A stretch of 38,129 nt of DNA from Lysobacterales bacterium (lineage in GTDB: Bacteria > Pseudomonadota > Gammaproteobacteria > Xanthomonadales > Marinicellaceae). Position 1 is the stretch's first letter. Each line of letters begins with the position of its first letter. A model generated the notes under the pieces. The model did not search any database. It was not told the origin of the DNA and saw nothing but the letters and a program-made list of their open reading frames with translations. Position numbers and translations under genes: made by a program. Shown here piece after piece: positions 17,432 through 26,379 of this stretch. The DNA lies in NCBI GenBank assembly GCA_020442635.1, contig JAGRJR010000029.1:1-38129 (forward strand), in the 5' to 3' direction.

Positions 17432-19162
17432 TTATTGCATGATTTGATTGATTTTGAGTTGCAAAGTGCGCCTGTTCCTGAATTCATTGACTTGCATTTC
17501 AAAACACAGATGATTCAAATGCCCTTCTTCAGTGAACTGATTTGGATGATGACCAAAGGCAATAGCATCAATTTGTTTAAGGAAATCTGGAGTTTGCAAC
17601 ACCAGTTTACAGTGATTTTCACCTATCAATTTCTTACTTTTAATCACAAACCACCCATCAAAACTAGGTTGTTCAAAACTTTGTCCCCATGGACCTGCAT
17701 CTTGCAAAAGTTCAGCGACACTCAAACTTAAATCTTCAGTGGCTATTTCACCATCTGTAAGTATGACTTTATTGATAGACTGGCCTCGTAAATGCGCATT
17801 AACCTGTTGTGAAAATGCTTTTTGAAAATGTTTGAGTTGCTCATGGTGCAGCGTCAAGCCCGCGGCCATGGCATGCCCACCAAACTTTTCTATCATATCA
17901 GGATATTGTGCATCCACTTCAACCAACACATCACGAATATGCAGTCCCTGAATACTCCGTGCTGACCCCTTAAGCATTTCTGAGTCTTCACTTTCACGTG
18001 CAAAGGCAATGACTGGCCGATTGGTACGTTCCTTGACTTTTGATGCCAATAAACCAACGACTCCTTGATGCCAGTTTTTATGAAACAAACAAATTGAATC
18101 TGGCAGTTCTTTCTTATTCATCAGTTCAGCAACTACAGAATCAGCGAAGATTTGCATATCAGCCTGAATGGATTTCCTTTGGAGATTGATTTTATGCAGC
18201 TGTAAGGCCAATCGCTTGGCTTCAGCATGATCATCAGTCAGCAACAAGTTGATACCAATACTCATGTCTTCCAAACGGCCAGCTGCATTCAAACGAGGCG
18301 CAATATAGAAAGCTATGGCGCTGCTATCACCACTTTTTTGATCAATACCAGCCACCTCAAATAATGCATTGATACCTGGCAAACTGCTTCTGGATGTGAC
18401 TCTTTGCAAACCAGCATCGACCAATATTCGGTTATTGGCATCAAGTGGTACCAAGTCAGCAATGGTTCCAATTGCCACCAAATCCAACCACTGAGCGATA
18501 TTCGGCTCGGGTAAATCATTGGCTACAAACCAGTTTTTCTCTTTCAATGCAGTTTTGACGCACGCCAACAAATAAAATGCCACACCGACACCTGCCAAAC
18601 ATTTGCTGGGAAATTCATCATCAATTGTATTTGGATTGACAATAGCATCGGCTGGCGGCAATTGTTCAGGTGGTAGATGATGATCAGTAATGATGACCTG
18701 CATATCTAAGGTTTTACATTTGGTCACCCCATTGACCGATGAAATACCATTATCAACAGTTATGATTAATTCGGCGTTGACTTTAATCAGTTCATCAACC
18801 AAATCTGTGGTCAACCCATAACCATATTCAAAGCGATTAGGTACTATAAAACTGATATGAACAGCACCCATGGCACGCAACCCACGAATCATCAATGCAG
18901 TAGAAGTCGCACCATCAGCATCAAAATCCCCCACAATAACGATATGTTTGTTTGATTGAATGGCCTGATGTATTAAAGAAGCGGCCACATTGATACCTTT
19001 AAAACCATCAGGACGGCATAGGTTTTTCAGCCGGTATTCCACCTGTTGAAAGTCTGTGATACCGCGAGCCAAATAAATGCGATGAATCAGGTGGTGTAAA
19101 TGTTCACCACCTTTGATTGATATGTCTGGAATTTCTCTGCGTTGAAGTTGAGGTCTTGCCAC
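17432..19162 (-). CDS. recJ: Single-stranded-DNA-specific exonuclease RecJ
   Basis: 576 residues, the usual RecJ length. A 5'-to-3' ssDNA exonuclease of the DHH family used in recombination, mismatch and base-excision repair. Motifs visible: GDFDADGATSTA (79-87, motif I), VDNG (136-139), TDHH (159-162), 'NPNTIDDEF', 'CLAGVGVAFYL', and in the DHHA1 half 'GSARSIQGLHI' and 'EKFGGHAMAAG' (GGH motif). The start is a GTG: the frame has a stop two codons upstream, so no earlier start is possible, and there is no clear ribosome site. It lies 6 nt after the greA stop, so translation is probably coupled. Last gene of carA-carB-greA-recJ. Confidence 0.96.
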   Translation of the reverse strand: MARPQLQRREIPDISIKGGEHLHHLIHRIYLARGITDFQQVEYRLKNLCRPDGFKGINVAASLIHQAIQSNKHIVIVGDFDADGATSTALMIRGLRAMGAVHISFIVPNRFEYGYGLTTDLVDELIKVNAELIITVDNGISSVNGVTKCKTLDMQVIITDHHLPPEQLPPADAIVNPNTIDDEFPSKCLAGVGVAFYLLACVKTALKEKNWFVANDLPEPNIAQWLDLVAIGTIADLVPLDANNRILVDAGLQRVTSRSSLPGINALFEVAGIDQKSGDSSAIAFYIAPRLNAAGRLEDMSIGINLLLTDDHAEAKRLALQLHKINLQRKSIQADMQIFADSVVAELMNKKELPDSICLFHKNWHQGVVGLLASKVKERTNRPVIAFARESEDSEMLKGSARSIQGLHIRDVLVEVDAQYPDMIEKFGGHAMAAGLTLHHEQLKHFQKAFSQQVNAHLRGQSINKVILTDGEIATEDLSLSVAELLQDAGPWGQSFEQPSFDGWFVIKSKKLIGENHCKLVLQTPDFLKQIDAIAFGHHPNQFTEEGHLNHLCFEMQVNEFRNRRTLQLKINQIMQ

Positions 19163-19168
19163 AAAGCA

Positions 19169-19645
19169 TCAAATGTATTGAATGGCTTCGATAAAGTACA
19201 CCGTTGTCCCACCCGGCGCCTGAACTTCCACTTCGTCATCCACACTTTTTCCTATCAAAGCCCGTGCAATTGGCGAACTTATGGAGATTCTACCAGCCTC
19301 AATACTGGCCTCAGCATCACCAACAATTTGATAAGTGACATTTTTACCTGATTCCTCTTCCTCTAGTACAACCGTTGCACCAAATACCACCTTATCACCC
19401 ACATTAAGCTTAGTCACATCAATGACCTCAGCTGTAGATAAGATCCCTTCTAATTCAGCTATGCGACCTTCAGTAAATGACTGTTGTTCTCTGGCAGCAT
19501 GGTATTCAGCATTTTCTTTCAAATCTCCATGCGCCCTGGCTTCAGCCACAGCTTCAATAATTTGGGGACGAACTTCTGTTTTTAGTCTTTTTAATTCAGT
19601 TTTTAACCGATCAGCACCAGCTTGTGTAATAGGAGCTCTTTGCAT
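19169..19645 (-). CDS. greA: Transcription elongation factor GreA
   Basis: 158 residues, the normal GreA length. It rescues backtracked RNA polymerase by stimulating transcript cleavage through the secondary channel. The N-terminal coiled coil holds the acidic tip motif '[18 protein letters not shown]', with the two acidic residues (D and E of GDLKE) needed for cleavage. The C-terminal globular half has '[15 protein letters not shown]', '[10 protein letters not shown]' and '[14 protein letters not shown]'. The start ATG is 3 nt after the carB stop, with AGAGGA inside the end of carB. The carAB-greA order is common in gammaproteobacteria and supports one operon. Confidence 0.97.
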   Translation of the reverse strand: MQRAPITQAGADRLKTELKRLKTEVRPQIIEAVAEARAHGDLKENAEYHAAREQQSFTEGRIAELEGILSTAEVIDVTKLNVGDKVVFGATVVLEEEESGKNVTYQIVGDAEASIEAGRISISSPIARALIGKSVDDEVEVQAPGGTTVYFIEAIQYI

Positions 19646-19648
19646 TTT

Positions 19649-22600
19649 TTAGTCCTCTAATCTGTGTAACTCATCCAAAGAGTACACTTCATGTTTGTTG
19701 ATATAATCATAAGCTGCTATAGTGGCAGCCGCACCAGCTATGGTGGTGCTGTAATTAATGTTTTGTTTCAAGGCTTCTTTTCTGATAGAAGCCGAGTCAG
19801 CAATGGCTTGCGCGCCTTCTGTGGTGTTGATAATAAAGTCAATTTCTTTACTTTTTATTTTATCCACAATATGCGGGCGACCTTCCATCACTTTATTAAC
19901 GCTTTCACAAAACAAACCTGCTTTTCTTAACAGTTTGCAAGTACCATGTGTGGCCACTAACTCAAAATTTAAAGTTCTTAGTTGCTTGGCCAAAGGAATT
20001 AGCTTCTCTTTATCAGCCTCCCTGACACTGACGAAAGCCTTACCCTCTCTTGGCATCTGTACACTGGCAGCCAGCCTAGAAGTCGCAACTGCAGAACCAA
20101 ATGATTTGCCACTGCCCATCACCTCGCCAGTGGAACGCATTTCAGGTCCCAAAATAGGATCAACGCCGGGAAACTTAACAAAAGGAAACACGGGCTCTTT
20201 GATGGAATAATGATTCAGTTGCAAGCGCTCTTTTACACCCTGTTCTGCCAAAGTGATGCCAGCCATACATTTAGCCGCAATTTTAGCCAGCGGCAGGCCT
20301 GTGGCTTTCGAAACAAAAGGCACCGTTCTGGATGCCCTGGGATTAACTTCCAGAATATAGATGTCATCACCCTGAATGGCAAATTGGGTATTCATCAAAC
20401 CAATCACATTCAGTTCTTTGGCCATTAATTTACATTGTCTGGCTAACTCTTGTTGCACCTTATCACTCAATGTGAAAGGTGGAATACAACAGGAAGAATC
20501 ACCTGAATGAACGCCAGCTTGTTCGATGTGCTCCATGATGCCACCAACCATCACTTGTTCACCATCACAAATAATATCGACATCCACTTCAATGGCATGA
20601 TCCAAAAAGCGATCCAACAACACTGGAGAAGCATTAGAAACCTGTACAGCCTCAGTCATGTAACGCATCAAGTCCTGTTGGTTATGTACCACTTCCATGG
20701 CACGACCACCCAATACAAACGACGGTCTTACCACCAGAGGAAAGCCTACCCTGTCAGCCACTGCCGCAGCCTGATCAACTGCGGTGACTGTTCCATTTGG
20801 TGGTTGTTTTAATCCCAGCTTGTCCAGCATCGCTTTGAATTGCTCACGATCCTCGGCTTTGGCGATACATTCAGGCGACGAGCCTATGATTGGAACACCC
20901 GCAGTTTGCAATTTTTCTGCCAGATTCAATGGAGTTTGTCCACCATATTGCACAATAACGCCTTTGGGTTTTTCAACATCAACTATTTCCAAAACATCTT
21001 CCAGCGTTAATGGCTCAAAATACAATCGATCTGAGGTGTCATAATCGGTAGAAACCGTCTCTGGATTACAATTAACCATGATGGTTTCAAAGCCCACATC
21101 TTTTAATGCCATGGCAGCATGTACACAGCAGTAATCAAACTCAATTCCTTGCCCAATGCGATTAGGGCCACCACCCAAAATCATTATTTTTTCTTTGTCA
21201 CTTGGGTTTGATTCGCATTCTTTCTCGTAAGTCGAGTAAAAATAAGCCGTAGGCGCATCAAATTCTGCCGCACATGAATCAACACGCTTATAAACTGGTT
21301 TGACTTCCAAGGCTTGCCGTTTCAACCTAAAGTCTTTCTCATCACAACCTAATAATTCGGCTATTTTGGCATCAGCAAAACCTTCACGCTTTAGTTGCAG
21401 TAACTGGGCGGCATCCAGTTCAGCCAAATTGGACTGCTGCAAGGCTTCCTCTATACGCACCAACCGTTCAATATTGGCCAAAAACCAAGGGTCAACTTTT
21501 GAAATTTGATTAATCTGATCAACATCAAAACCCAACCGAAATGCATCTGCAATATAGAATAAACGCTCAGATGACGGTTCTCTGATTTCCTTAATCAAAT
21601 CGAAACCATTGTCCATATCTTCTTGTGTAACCAGTGAATCCAGGCCTTTTTTACCAGTTTCTAAACCGCGCAAGGCCTTTTGCAATGACTCATTAAAGGT
21701 GCGACCAATCGCCATCACTTCACCCACTGATTTCATTTGGGTGCTTAAACGATCAACACTGTTATTGAATTTTTCAAAAGCAAATCGTGGAATTTTTGTA
21801 ACCACATAGTCTATGGTTGGTTCAAATGAAGCTGGTGTAGCACCACCGGTAATTTCATTTTGTAACTCATCAAGGGTATAACCAATCGCCAGCTTGGCAG
21901 CCACTTTGGCAATAGGGAAACCAGTGGCTTTAGAGGCCAAAGCCGATGAACGAGACACCCTTGGATTCATTTCAATTACAATCATGCGGCCATTTTCTGG
22001 ATTCACAGAAAATTGCACATTAGAACCACCCGTTTCGACACCAATTTTACGTAAAACAGCCAATGATGCATCACGCATGACTTGATATTCTTTGTCTGTC
22101 AAAGTTTGTGAAGGTGCAACAGTAATCGAATCACCGGTATGTACGCCCATAGGATCTAAATTTTCAATGGAACAAATGATGATGCAGTTGTCATTTTTAT
22201 CACGCACCACTTCCATTTCATATTCTTTCCATCCGAGCAAAGACTCCTCCAACAGCACTTCGGTAGTTGGCGACATCTTAAGTCCTTCTGCGGTAATGTC
22301 TTCAAATTCCTCTAGGTTATAGGCTATACCACCACCAGTTCCTCCCATGGTGAATGAAGGCCTGACAATCACCGGATAACCGATTTCTTTTTGCGCAATT
22401 CGAGCTTCATCCATGTTATGAACAATAAATGATTTGGCGCATTCAAGCCCAATGTCTTTCATGGCTTCGCGAAATTGTTCACGGTCTTCCGCCATATCAA
22501 TCGCCTCACGTGAGGCTCCAATCATTTCAACACCATACTGTTCCAACACACCTTGACTGACCAAATCCAATGAACAATTCAAAGCAGTTTGACCACCCAT

Positions 22601-22867
22601 GGTGGGTAACAAGGCATCTGGGCGTTCTCGCTCAATAATGGAAGCTACGGTCTGCCATTTTATCGGTTGAATATAAATACGGTCGGCTGTTTCTGGATCG
22701 GTCATGATGGTGGCTGGATTTGAATTGACCAAAATAACCCGATAACCTTCATCCTTAAGCGCTTTACAAGCTTGCGTACCTGAATAGTCAAATTCACAAG
22801 CCTGGCCAATCACAATCGGTCCTGCCCCCAATACCAAAATACTTTTGATGTCTGTTCTTTTACCCAC
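19649..22867 (-). CDS. carB: Carbamoyl-phosphate synthase large subunit
   Basis: 1072 residues, full length. CarB makes carbamoyl phosphate from bicarbonate, ammonia supplied by CarA, and two ATP, for pyrimidines and arginine. Both ATP-grasp halves are visible: the first with '[20 protein letters not shown]' and '[17 protein letters not shown]', the second with '[20 protein letters not shown]' and '[16 protein letters not shown]'. The C-terminal MGS-like regulatory domain starts near '[15 protein letters not shown]' and contains 'ATHGTCKLL'. The start codon is GTG and overlaps the end of carA by 8 nt. The N-terminus [17 protein letters not shown] aligns with the family start. Confidence 0.98.
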   Translation of the reverse strand: MGKRTDIKSILVLGAGPIVIGQACEFDYSGTQACKALKDEGYRVILVNSNPATIMTDPETADRIYIQPIKWQTVASIIERERPDALLPTMGGQTALNCSLDLVSQGVLEQYGVEMIGASREAIDMAEDREQFREAMKDIGLECAKSFIVHNMDEARIAQKEIGYPVIVRPSFTMGGTGGGIAYNLEEFEDITAEGLKMSPTTEVLLEESLLGWKEYEMEVVRDKNDNCIIICSIENLDPMGVHTGDSITVAPSQTLTDKEYQVMRDASLAVLRKIGVETGGSNVQFSVNPENGRMIVIEMNPRVSRSSALASKATGFPIAKVAAKLAIGYTLDELQNEITGGATPASFEPTIDYVVTKIPRFAFEKFNNSVDRLSTQMKSVGEVMAIGRTFNESLQKALRGLETGKKGLDSLVTQEDMDNGFDLIKEIREPSSERLFYIADAFRLGFDVDQINQISKVDPWFLANIERLVRIEEALQQSNLAELDAAQLLQLKREGFADAKIAELLGCDEKDFRLKRQALEVKPVYKRVDSCAAEFDAPTAYFYSTYEKECESNPSDKEKIMILGGGPNRIGQGIEFDYCCVHAAMALKDVGFETIMVNCNPETVSTDYDTSDRLYFEPLTLEDVLEIVDVEKPKGVIVQYGGQTPLNLAEKLQTAGVPIIGSSPECIAKAEDREQFKAMLDKLGLKQPPNGTVTAVDQAAAVADRVGFPLVVRPSFVLGGRAMEVVHNQQDLMRYMTEAVQVSNASPVLLDRFLDHAIEVDVDIICDGEQVMVGGIMEHIEQAGVHSGDSSCCIPPFTLSDKVQQELARQCKLMAKELNVIGLMNTQFAIQGDDIYILEVNPRASRTVPFVSKATGLPLAKIAAKCMAGITLAEQGVKERLQLNHYSIKEPVFPFVKFPGVDPILGPEMRSTGEVMGSGKSFGSAVATSRLAASVQMPREGKAFVSVREADKEKLIPLAKQLRTLNFELVATHGTCKLLRKAGLFCESVNKVMEGRPHIVDKIKSKEIDFIINTTEGAQAIADSASIRKEALKQNINYSTTIAGAAATIAAYDYINKHEVYSLDELHRLED

Positions 22868-24047
22868 GAGCCTTCTCCTGCTTATTTTTCATCGCCTCGA
22901 TAAAAGGCTCAAATACTTTCTTGGCCTCATGTGGACCTGGACTGGCCTCAGGATGCCCCTGAAAACCATAGGCTGCTTGATGATTATGCCTGATACCTTG
23001 CACACTACCGTCAAATAAAGAACGGTGTGTGATAGATAAAGACTCAGGCAAATTTTCATCAGCCACAGCAAAATTGTGGTTCTGACTGGTAATCAACACA
23101 GTTTTATCAGCACAATTTTCAACGGGATGGTTAGCACCATGATGACCAAACTTCATTTTCATGGTTCTTGCGCCTAAGGCCAGCGCCATAATTTGATGTC
23201 CCAAACAAATACCGAATAAGGGAACTTGACCCTCAAGCAAAGCTTGACAGGCTTTGATGGCATAATCACAAGCCGCCGGATCACCAGGTCCATTGGATAA
23301 AAATACCCCATCAGGATTCATGGCCAACACTTCTGCAGCTGAAGTTTGGGCTGGAACCACAGTCAACTCACAACCCAAGTCACACAAAATACGCATGATA
23401 TTGCGTTTGATGCCGAAATCGTAACAAACCACTTTGTATTTACTTGCAGCGTTGTTGTTAAAAGCCGTGCTCTCCAAGTCATAAGTTCCATCTTGCCAGT
23501 GATAGGCTTGTCGGCATGAAACCACTTTAGCCAAATCCTGACCTTGCATTCCTGGATAATCTTGTGCCAATTGCAAAGCCTTGGACTCATCAATATCACC
23601 AGCCATGATGCAAGCATTGAGTGAACCCTCAGTTCTCAATTTGCGGGTAATAGCTCGGGTGTCTACATCACTGATAGCCACAACCTTGTGCTGAGTTAAA
23701 TAGTCACTCAAACTCTGTTCTGATCGCCAATTACTGGCCATTACAGGATAATCTCTGACAATCAAGCCTTTGGCAAAAACTTCAGCAGACTCATCATCTA
23801 CTTGGTTGGTGCCGGTATTGCCGATATGTGGATATGTCAAGGTAACCATCTGCTCGGCATAGGAGGGATCCGACAGGATTTCCTGATAACCGGTAATGGC
23901 TGTATTAAAGACAATTTCTGCCACAGCAACACCACTGACACCAATGGATTTACCGTGATAAACTGAACCATCTGACAGCACCAGTACAGCTGGGGTTTGA
24001 CGCGAAGGGGGAAATAAAATTTGATTTAGCTTGGACACTTTACTCAA
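22860..24047 (-). CDS. carA: Carbamoyl-phosphate synthase small subunit
   Basis: 395 residues; the glutamine amidotransferase subunit that feeds ammonia to CarB. The triad is intact: Cys281 in FGICLGHQ, His365 and Glu367 in [13 protein letters not shown]; 'SNGPGDP' is at 251-257. The start is uncertain. The reading begins at a TTG (24047) with the weak purine tract GAAAGAG before it, and an in-frame GTG lies at 24038. There is no ATG before the conserved '[14 protein letters not shown]', so about 18 extra N-terminal residues are likely real or the start is non-ATG in any case. A terminator-like hairpin lies 13 nt upstream and may control expression. First gene of the carAB-greA-recJ operon, divergent from the CARF nuclease. 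Confidence 0.97.
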   Translation of the reverse strand: MSKVSKLNQILFPPSRQTPAVLVLSDGSVYHGKSIGVSGVAVAEIVFNTAITGYQEILSDPSYAEQMVTLTYPHIGNTGTNQVDDESAEVFAKGLIVRDYPVMASNWRSEQSLSDYLTQHKVVAISDVDTRAITRKLRTEGSLNACIMAGDIDESKALQLAQDYPGMQGQDLAKVVSCRQAYHWQDGTYDLESTAFNNNAASKYKVVCYDFGIKRNIMRILCDLGCELTVVPAQTSAAEVLAMNPDGVFLSNGPGDPAACDYAIKACQALLEGQVPLFGICLGHQIMALALGARTMKMKFGHHGANHPVENCADKTVLITSQNHNFAVADENLPESLSITHRSLFDGSVQGIRHNHQAAYGFQGHPEASPGPHEAKKVFEPFIEAMKNKQEKARG

Positions 24048-24060
24048 CTCTTTCAGGCGT

Positions 24061-24085
24061 AAAAAAAGCTGGTTTTCACCAACTT
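24061..24085 (-). terminator. Terminator-like hairpin in the carA leader (candidate attenuator)
   Basis: On the minus strand AAGTTGGT, GAAA loop, ACCAGCTT (one G-T pair), continuing as a T7 run. It has the form of an intrinsic terminator, yet it precedes carA and no minus-strand gene lies upstream to be terminated. The simplest reading is attenuation of carAB. It lies 28 nt after the stop of a possible 15-codon leader ORF. Confidence 0.6.
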
Positions 24086-24113
24086 ATTACTGTTATCGAA
24101 TTGAAAGCGAATT

Positions 24114-24161
24114 TTAACTGAAAAAACTGATAAACACCACAACCCTTGCCTGTTTTTTCAT
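24114..24161 (-). CDS. Possible carA leader peptide (15 aa)
   Basis: ATG at 24161 to TAA at 24116-24114, encoding MKKQARVVVFISFFS. The message is U-rich across the second half (UUUAUCAGUUUUUUC), which recalls the UTP-sensing leaders of pyrimidine operons such as pyrBI, where polymerase pausing at U-runs couples translation to read-through of a terminator. A hairpin with T-tract follows 28 nt later. Against it: no good ribosome binding site, and the carA promoter is not located, so transcription of the ORF is unproven. It overlaps the divergent promoter of the CARF gene. Confidence 0.3.
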   Translation of the reverse strand: MKKQARVVVFISFFS

Positions 24162-24166
24162 ATAAT
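24161..24166 (+). promoter_or_regulatory. Consensus -10 box 6 nt before the CARF gene start
   Basis: TATAAT, then CAATCC, then ATG at 24173. As at 5192, transcription would begin at the start codon and give a leaderless mRNA; no ribosome site is present. No convincing -35 box. Confidence 0.45.
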
Positions 24167-24172
24167 CAATCC

Positions 24173-25315
24173 ATGCAAATTCATTTGGCCATATACCACC
24201 CACAACATGCAGGAATCTTAAGTGCTGCATTAACCTTAAAAGCGGACAAAATCATTTTATTACATCGCAAGGAAGATGACATAGCCGGAATTAAATCGGC
24301 CATTCAATCACGGGGAATTCAATGTGAGTCCATTGAGGTGGTTTTTGATACCCAGTTGGCTCGTGAGCAATTTGCATTTCTGATTGAGACACACCAGTCG
24401 GAAAAGTTGATATTCAATGCTTCTAGTGGTTATAAAAAACTGGTGTTATTGGGTTTTGAACAATTTCTGAATTATGGTTATCCAGTTTTTACGGTGGACA
24501 AATTCACCGATGAGTTAAATTGGCTTGGTACTGAAAGCGCATTTGGCAAAAGCACTGACAGTGATTTGCACTTAACCCATGAGTTAAAAATTCAGGAATA
24601 TTTAAAAATTTTTAATACACAAGTGCTCGATCAGGGGCAAAAAACACCAGAACCTGTTAGATCAAGAAATTTAACCCAGTGGATAATTGAAAAAATAGGG
24701 GTTTATGATGAAGCCATAGCTTCCTTGAATTATATGGCCATGATGGCCAATCAAAGTCATAGTTACGAACTGTCTAACCATGAAATGAAAAAAAACCATC
24801 TACATGAGGTCTTGATGCAATTTCAAGATGTTGGCATGTTAACGCTACGTGGTAGAAAACTTAAGTTCACTGATGAAAACACCCGGTTCTATTGCAATGG
24901 TGGCTGGTTGGAAAACCATGTGTTTTCTATCATCTATGGCATGCGCAGCAAACGTTCGCATATTTCTGATGTGGCAAAAGGGATGTTGATAGTGCGCCAT
25001 CAAGGCAAAGTAAGAAATGAACTGGACGTGGTCGCCATGAGCCATAACAGATTACACATCATTGAATGCAAAACCCGCCGCTTTTCAAAAAATACTGATG
25101 AGAATGCAGCTGCTAGTTCAGCCATTTATCGGTTGGACACCATCAAGTCATTAACCGGTGGCTTATCCGGTCGGGCAATGCTTATCAGCTATCAGCCACT
25201 TAATAAATACATTTTATCCCGTGCCAAAGACCTTGGTATTTATTGTTGTTCACATGAGCAACTTAAACAATTAGAACGACATTTATATAACTTTTTTGAT
25301 GCCCCCAATAAATAA
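24173..25315 (+). CDS. CARF-domain PD-(D/E)XK nuclease (DUF1887/Card1-like), stand-alone
   Basis: 380 residues from ATG 24173 (an upstream in-frame TTG at 24146 is less likely). The N-terminal Rossmann-like CARF domain (about 1-130) has the usual ligand-site region 'IFNASSGYKKLVLLGF' (80-95); relatives generally show a TGGTK-like motif here, so this is a variant. A helical/winged linker follows (about 165-235). The C-terminal nuclease has the restriction-enzyme core GGWLE (Glu247), NELDVV (Asp285) and IIECK (Glu298, Lys300), with the D-x12-E-x-K spacing of PD-(D/E)XK enzymes. Characterised relatives (Card1, Can2) are switched on by cyclic tetra-adenylate from type III CRISPR complexes and cut DNA and/or RNA. 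No array, Cas10 or other cas gene is in this window, as for the Vibrio VC1899 relative. The activator is unknown. Confidence 0.85.
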   Translation: MQIHLAIYHPQHAGILSAALTLKADKIILLHRKEDDIAGIKSAIQSRGIQCESIEVVFDTQLAREQFAFLIETHQSEKLIFNASSGYKKLVLLGFEQFLNYGYPVFTVDKFTDELNWLGTESAFGKSTDSDLHLTHELKIQEYLKIFNTQVLDQGQKTPEPVRSRNLTQWIIEKIGVYDEAIASLNYMAMMANQSHSYELSNHEMKKNHLHEVLMQFQDVGMLTLRGRKLKFTDENTRFYCNGGWLENHVFSIIYGMRSKRSHISDVAKGMLIVRHQGKVRNELDVVAMSHNRLHIIECKTRRFSKNTDENAAASSAIYRLDTIKSLTGGLSGRAMLISYQPLNKYILSRAKDLGIYCCSHEQLKQLERHLYNFFDAPNK

Positions 25316-25319
25316 AATC

Positions 25320-26345
25320 ATGAATTTCAGAAGTGACAACGAAGCACCCATTAATTTGCAAATATTAGAAGCCATTAACGAAGCCAACCAAGGGTTTGAG
25401 GAGTCCTATGGTTATGACCAATACAGTGAACAATTCACAACCCAATGCCAGCAACTGTTTCAAGCCTGGTGTGAAGTCTTGCCCTTGACCACTGGCACTG
25501 CTGCAAACTCTATAGCCATGGCTTTGAGTTGTCCGCCTTATGGTGCCATTTTATGCCATGAAGATGCACATTTAAATCGTGATGAATGTGGCGCCCCTGA
25601 ATTTTACACGGCTGGCGCTAAAATCATTCCTTTATCGGGTAAACATGGCAAAATTGACATCAATCAATTAGCCAATTTTTTGGCCAATTCAGGCGTACAT
25701 GGCGAACATGAGTCGATGCCTGCCACCATCAGCTTAACCCAATGCACCGAGTCTGGAACAGTTTATAGCCTTGAAGAGCTGAAAGCCATTAAGGCCATAA
25801 AAGAGCAATATGGCTTGGCTCTACACATGGATGGAGCTCGTTTTGCCAATGCACTATCTACATTACAATGTTCTCCTGCTGCTGCAACATGGCAAGCCGG
25901 GATTGACCTGTTATCATTTGGCGCCACCAAAAACGGCGCCATGATGGCAGAAGCATTGATTGTGTTCAACACCAAATACACACAACAAATTAAACGGTTG
26001 CGAAAAAGAGCGGGCCATTTAATCAGCAAAATGCGCTTTGTCAGTGCACAATTGGTCCGTTATCTGGAAAATGATTTGTGGTTGAACATGGCCGCGCACG
26101 CCAACAGTCAGGCACAACTTTTCAAAAACAAAACACAAGGTAAAGTCAAACTATTATACCCAGTTGACGCCAATGAAGTGTTTTGTCAATTGCCTATGGC
26201 ATTGATTGAGTCATTACAACAGCAGGGGTTCAAGTTTCATATTTGGCCTGGATACAACGATGTCATCAGACTGGTTTTTTCTCATGCCACTCAACAATCA
26301 GACACCGAACAACTTATTAACGCGGTTACGCAATACGAACAATGA
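25320..26345 (+). CDS. ltaE: Low-specificity L-threonine aldolase
   Basis: 341 residues from ATG 25320; a PLP enzyme that splits threonine or allo-threonine to glycine and acetaldehyde. The opening 'NFRSDNEAPINLQILEAI' matches the family, His84 sits in the 'HEDAHLNRDE' region that stacks on PLP, 'LHMDGARFANAL' carries the Asp and Arg that hold the cofactor, and the Schiff-base Lys204 is in SFGATKNGAM. Two earlier in-frame starts (TTG 25296, ATG 25299) would overlap the CARF gene; homologues begin at MNFRSD. Only 4 nt separate it from the CARF nuclease, so they are probably co-transcribed, though no functional link is obvious. Confidence 0.92.
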   Translation: MNFRSDNEAPINLQILEAINEANQGFEESYGYDQYSEQFTTQCQQLFQAWCEVLPLTTGTAANSIAMALSCPPYGAILCHEDAHLNRDECGAPEFYTAGAKIIPLSGKHGKIDINQLANFLANSGVHGEHESMPATISLTQCTESGTVYSLEELKAIKAIKEQYGLALHMDGARFANALSTLQCSPAAATWQAGIDLLSFGATKNGAMMAEALIVFNTKYTQQIKRLRKRAGHLISKMRFVSAQLVRYLENDLWLNMAAHANSQAQLFKNKTQGKVKLLYPVDANEVFCQLPMALIESLQQQGFKFHIWPGYNDVIRLVFSHATQQSDTEQLINAVTQYEQ

Positions 26346-26351
26346 TTGAAT

Positions 26352-26379
26352 CAAACGAACTGATATAGATGTTAGTTTG
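26352..26379. terminator. Weak convergent hairpin
   Basis: CAAACGAAC (26352-26360) and GTTAGTTTG (26371-26379) pair with one mismatch around a 10-nt loop, between the convergent aldolase and GGDEF/EAL genes. There is no proper T-run (GTTTTAG follows after 5 nt), so it is at best a weak terminator. Confidence 0.25.

Noticed and set aside
24146..24172. TTG at 24146 as start of the CARF gene
   Set aside because: It precedes the consensus -10 box at 24161; the CARF fold begins naturally at MQIHLAIYHP (24173).
24048..26345. CRISPR array or cas genes near the CARF nuclease
   Set aside because: I looked on both sides across the window and saw no regularly spaced repeats and no other cas-like protein.
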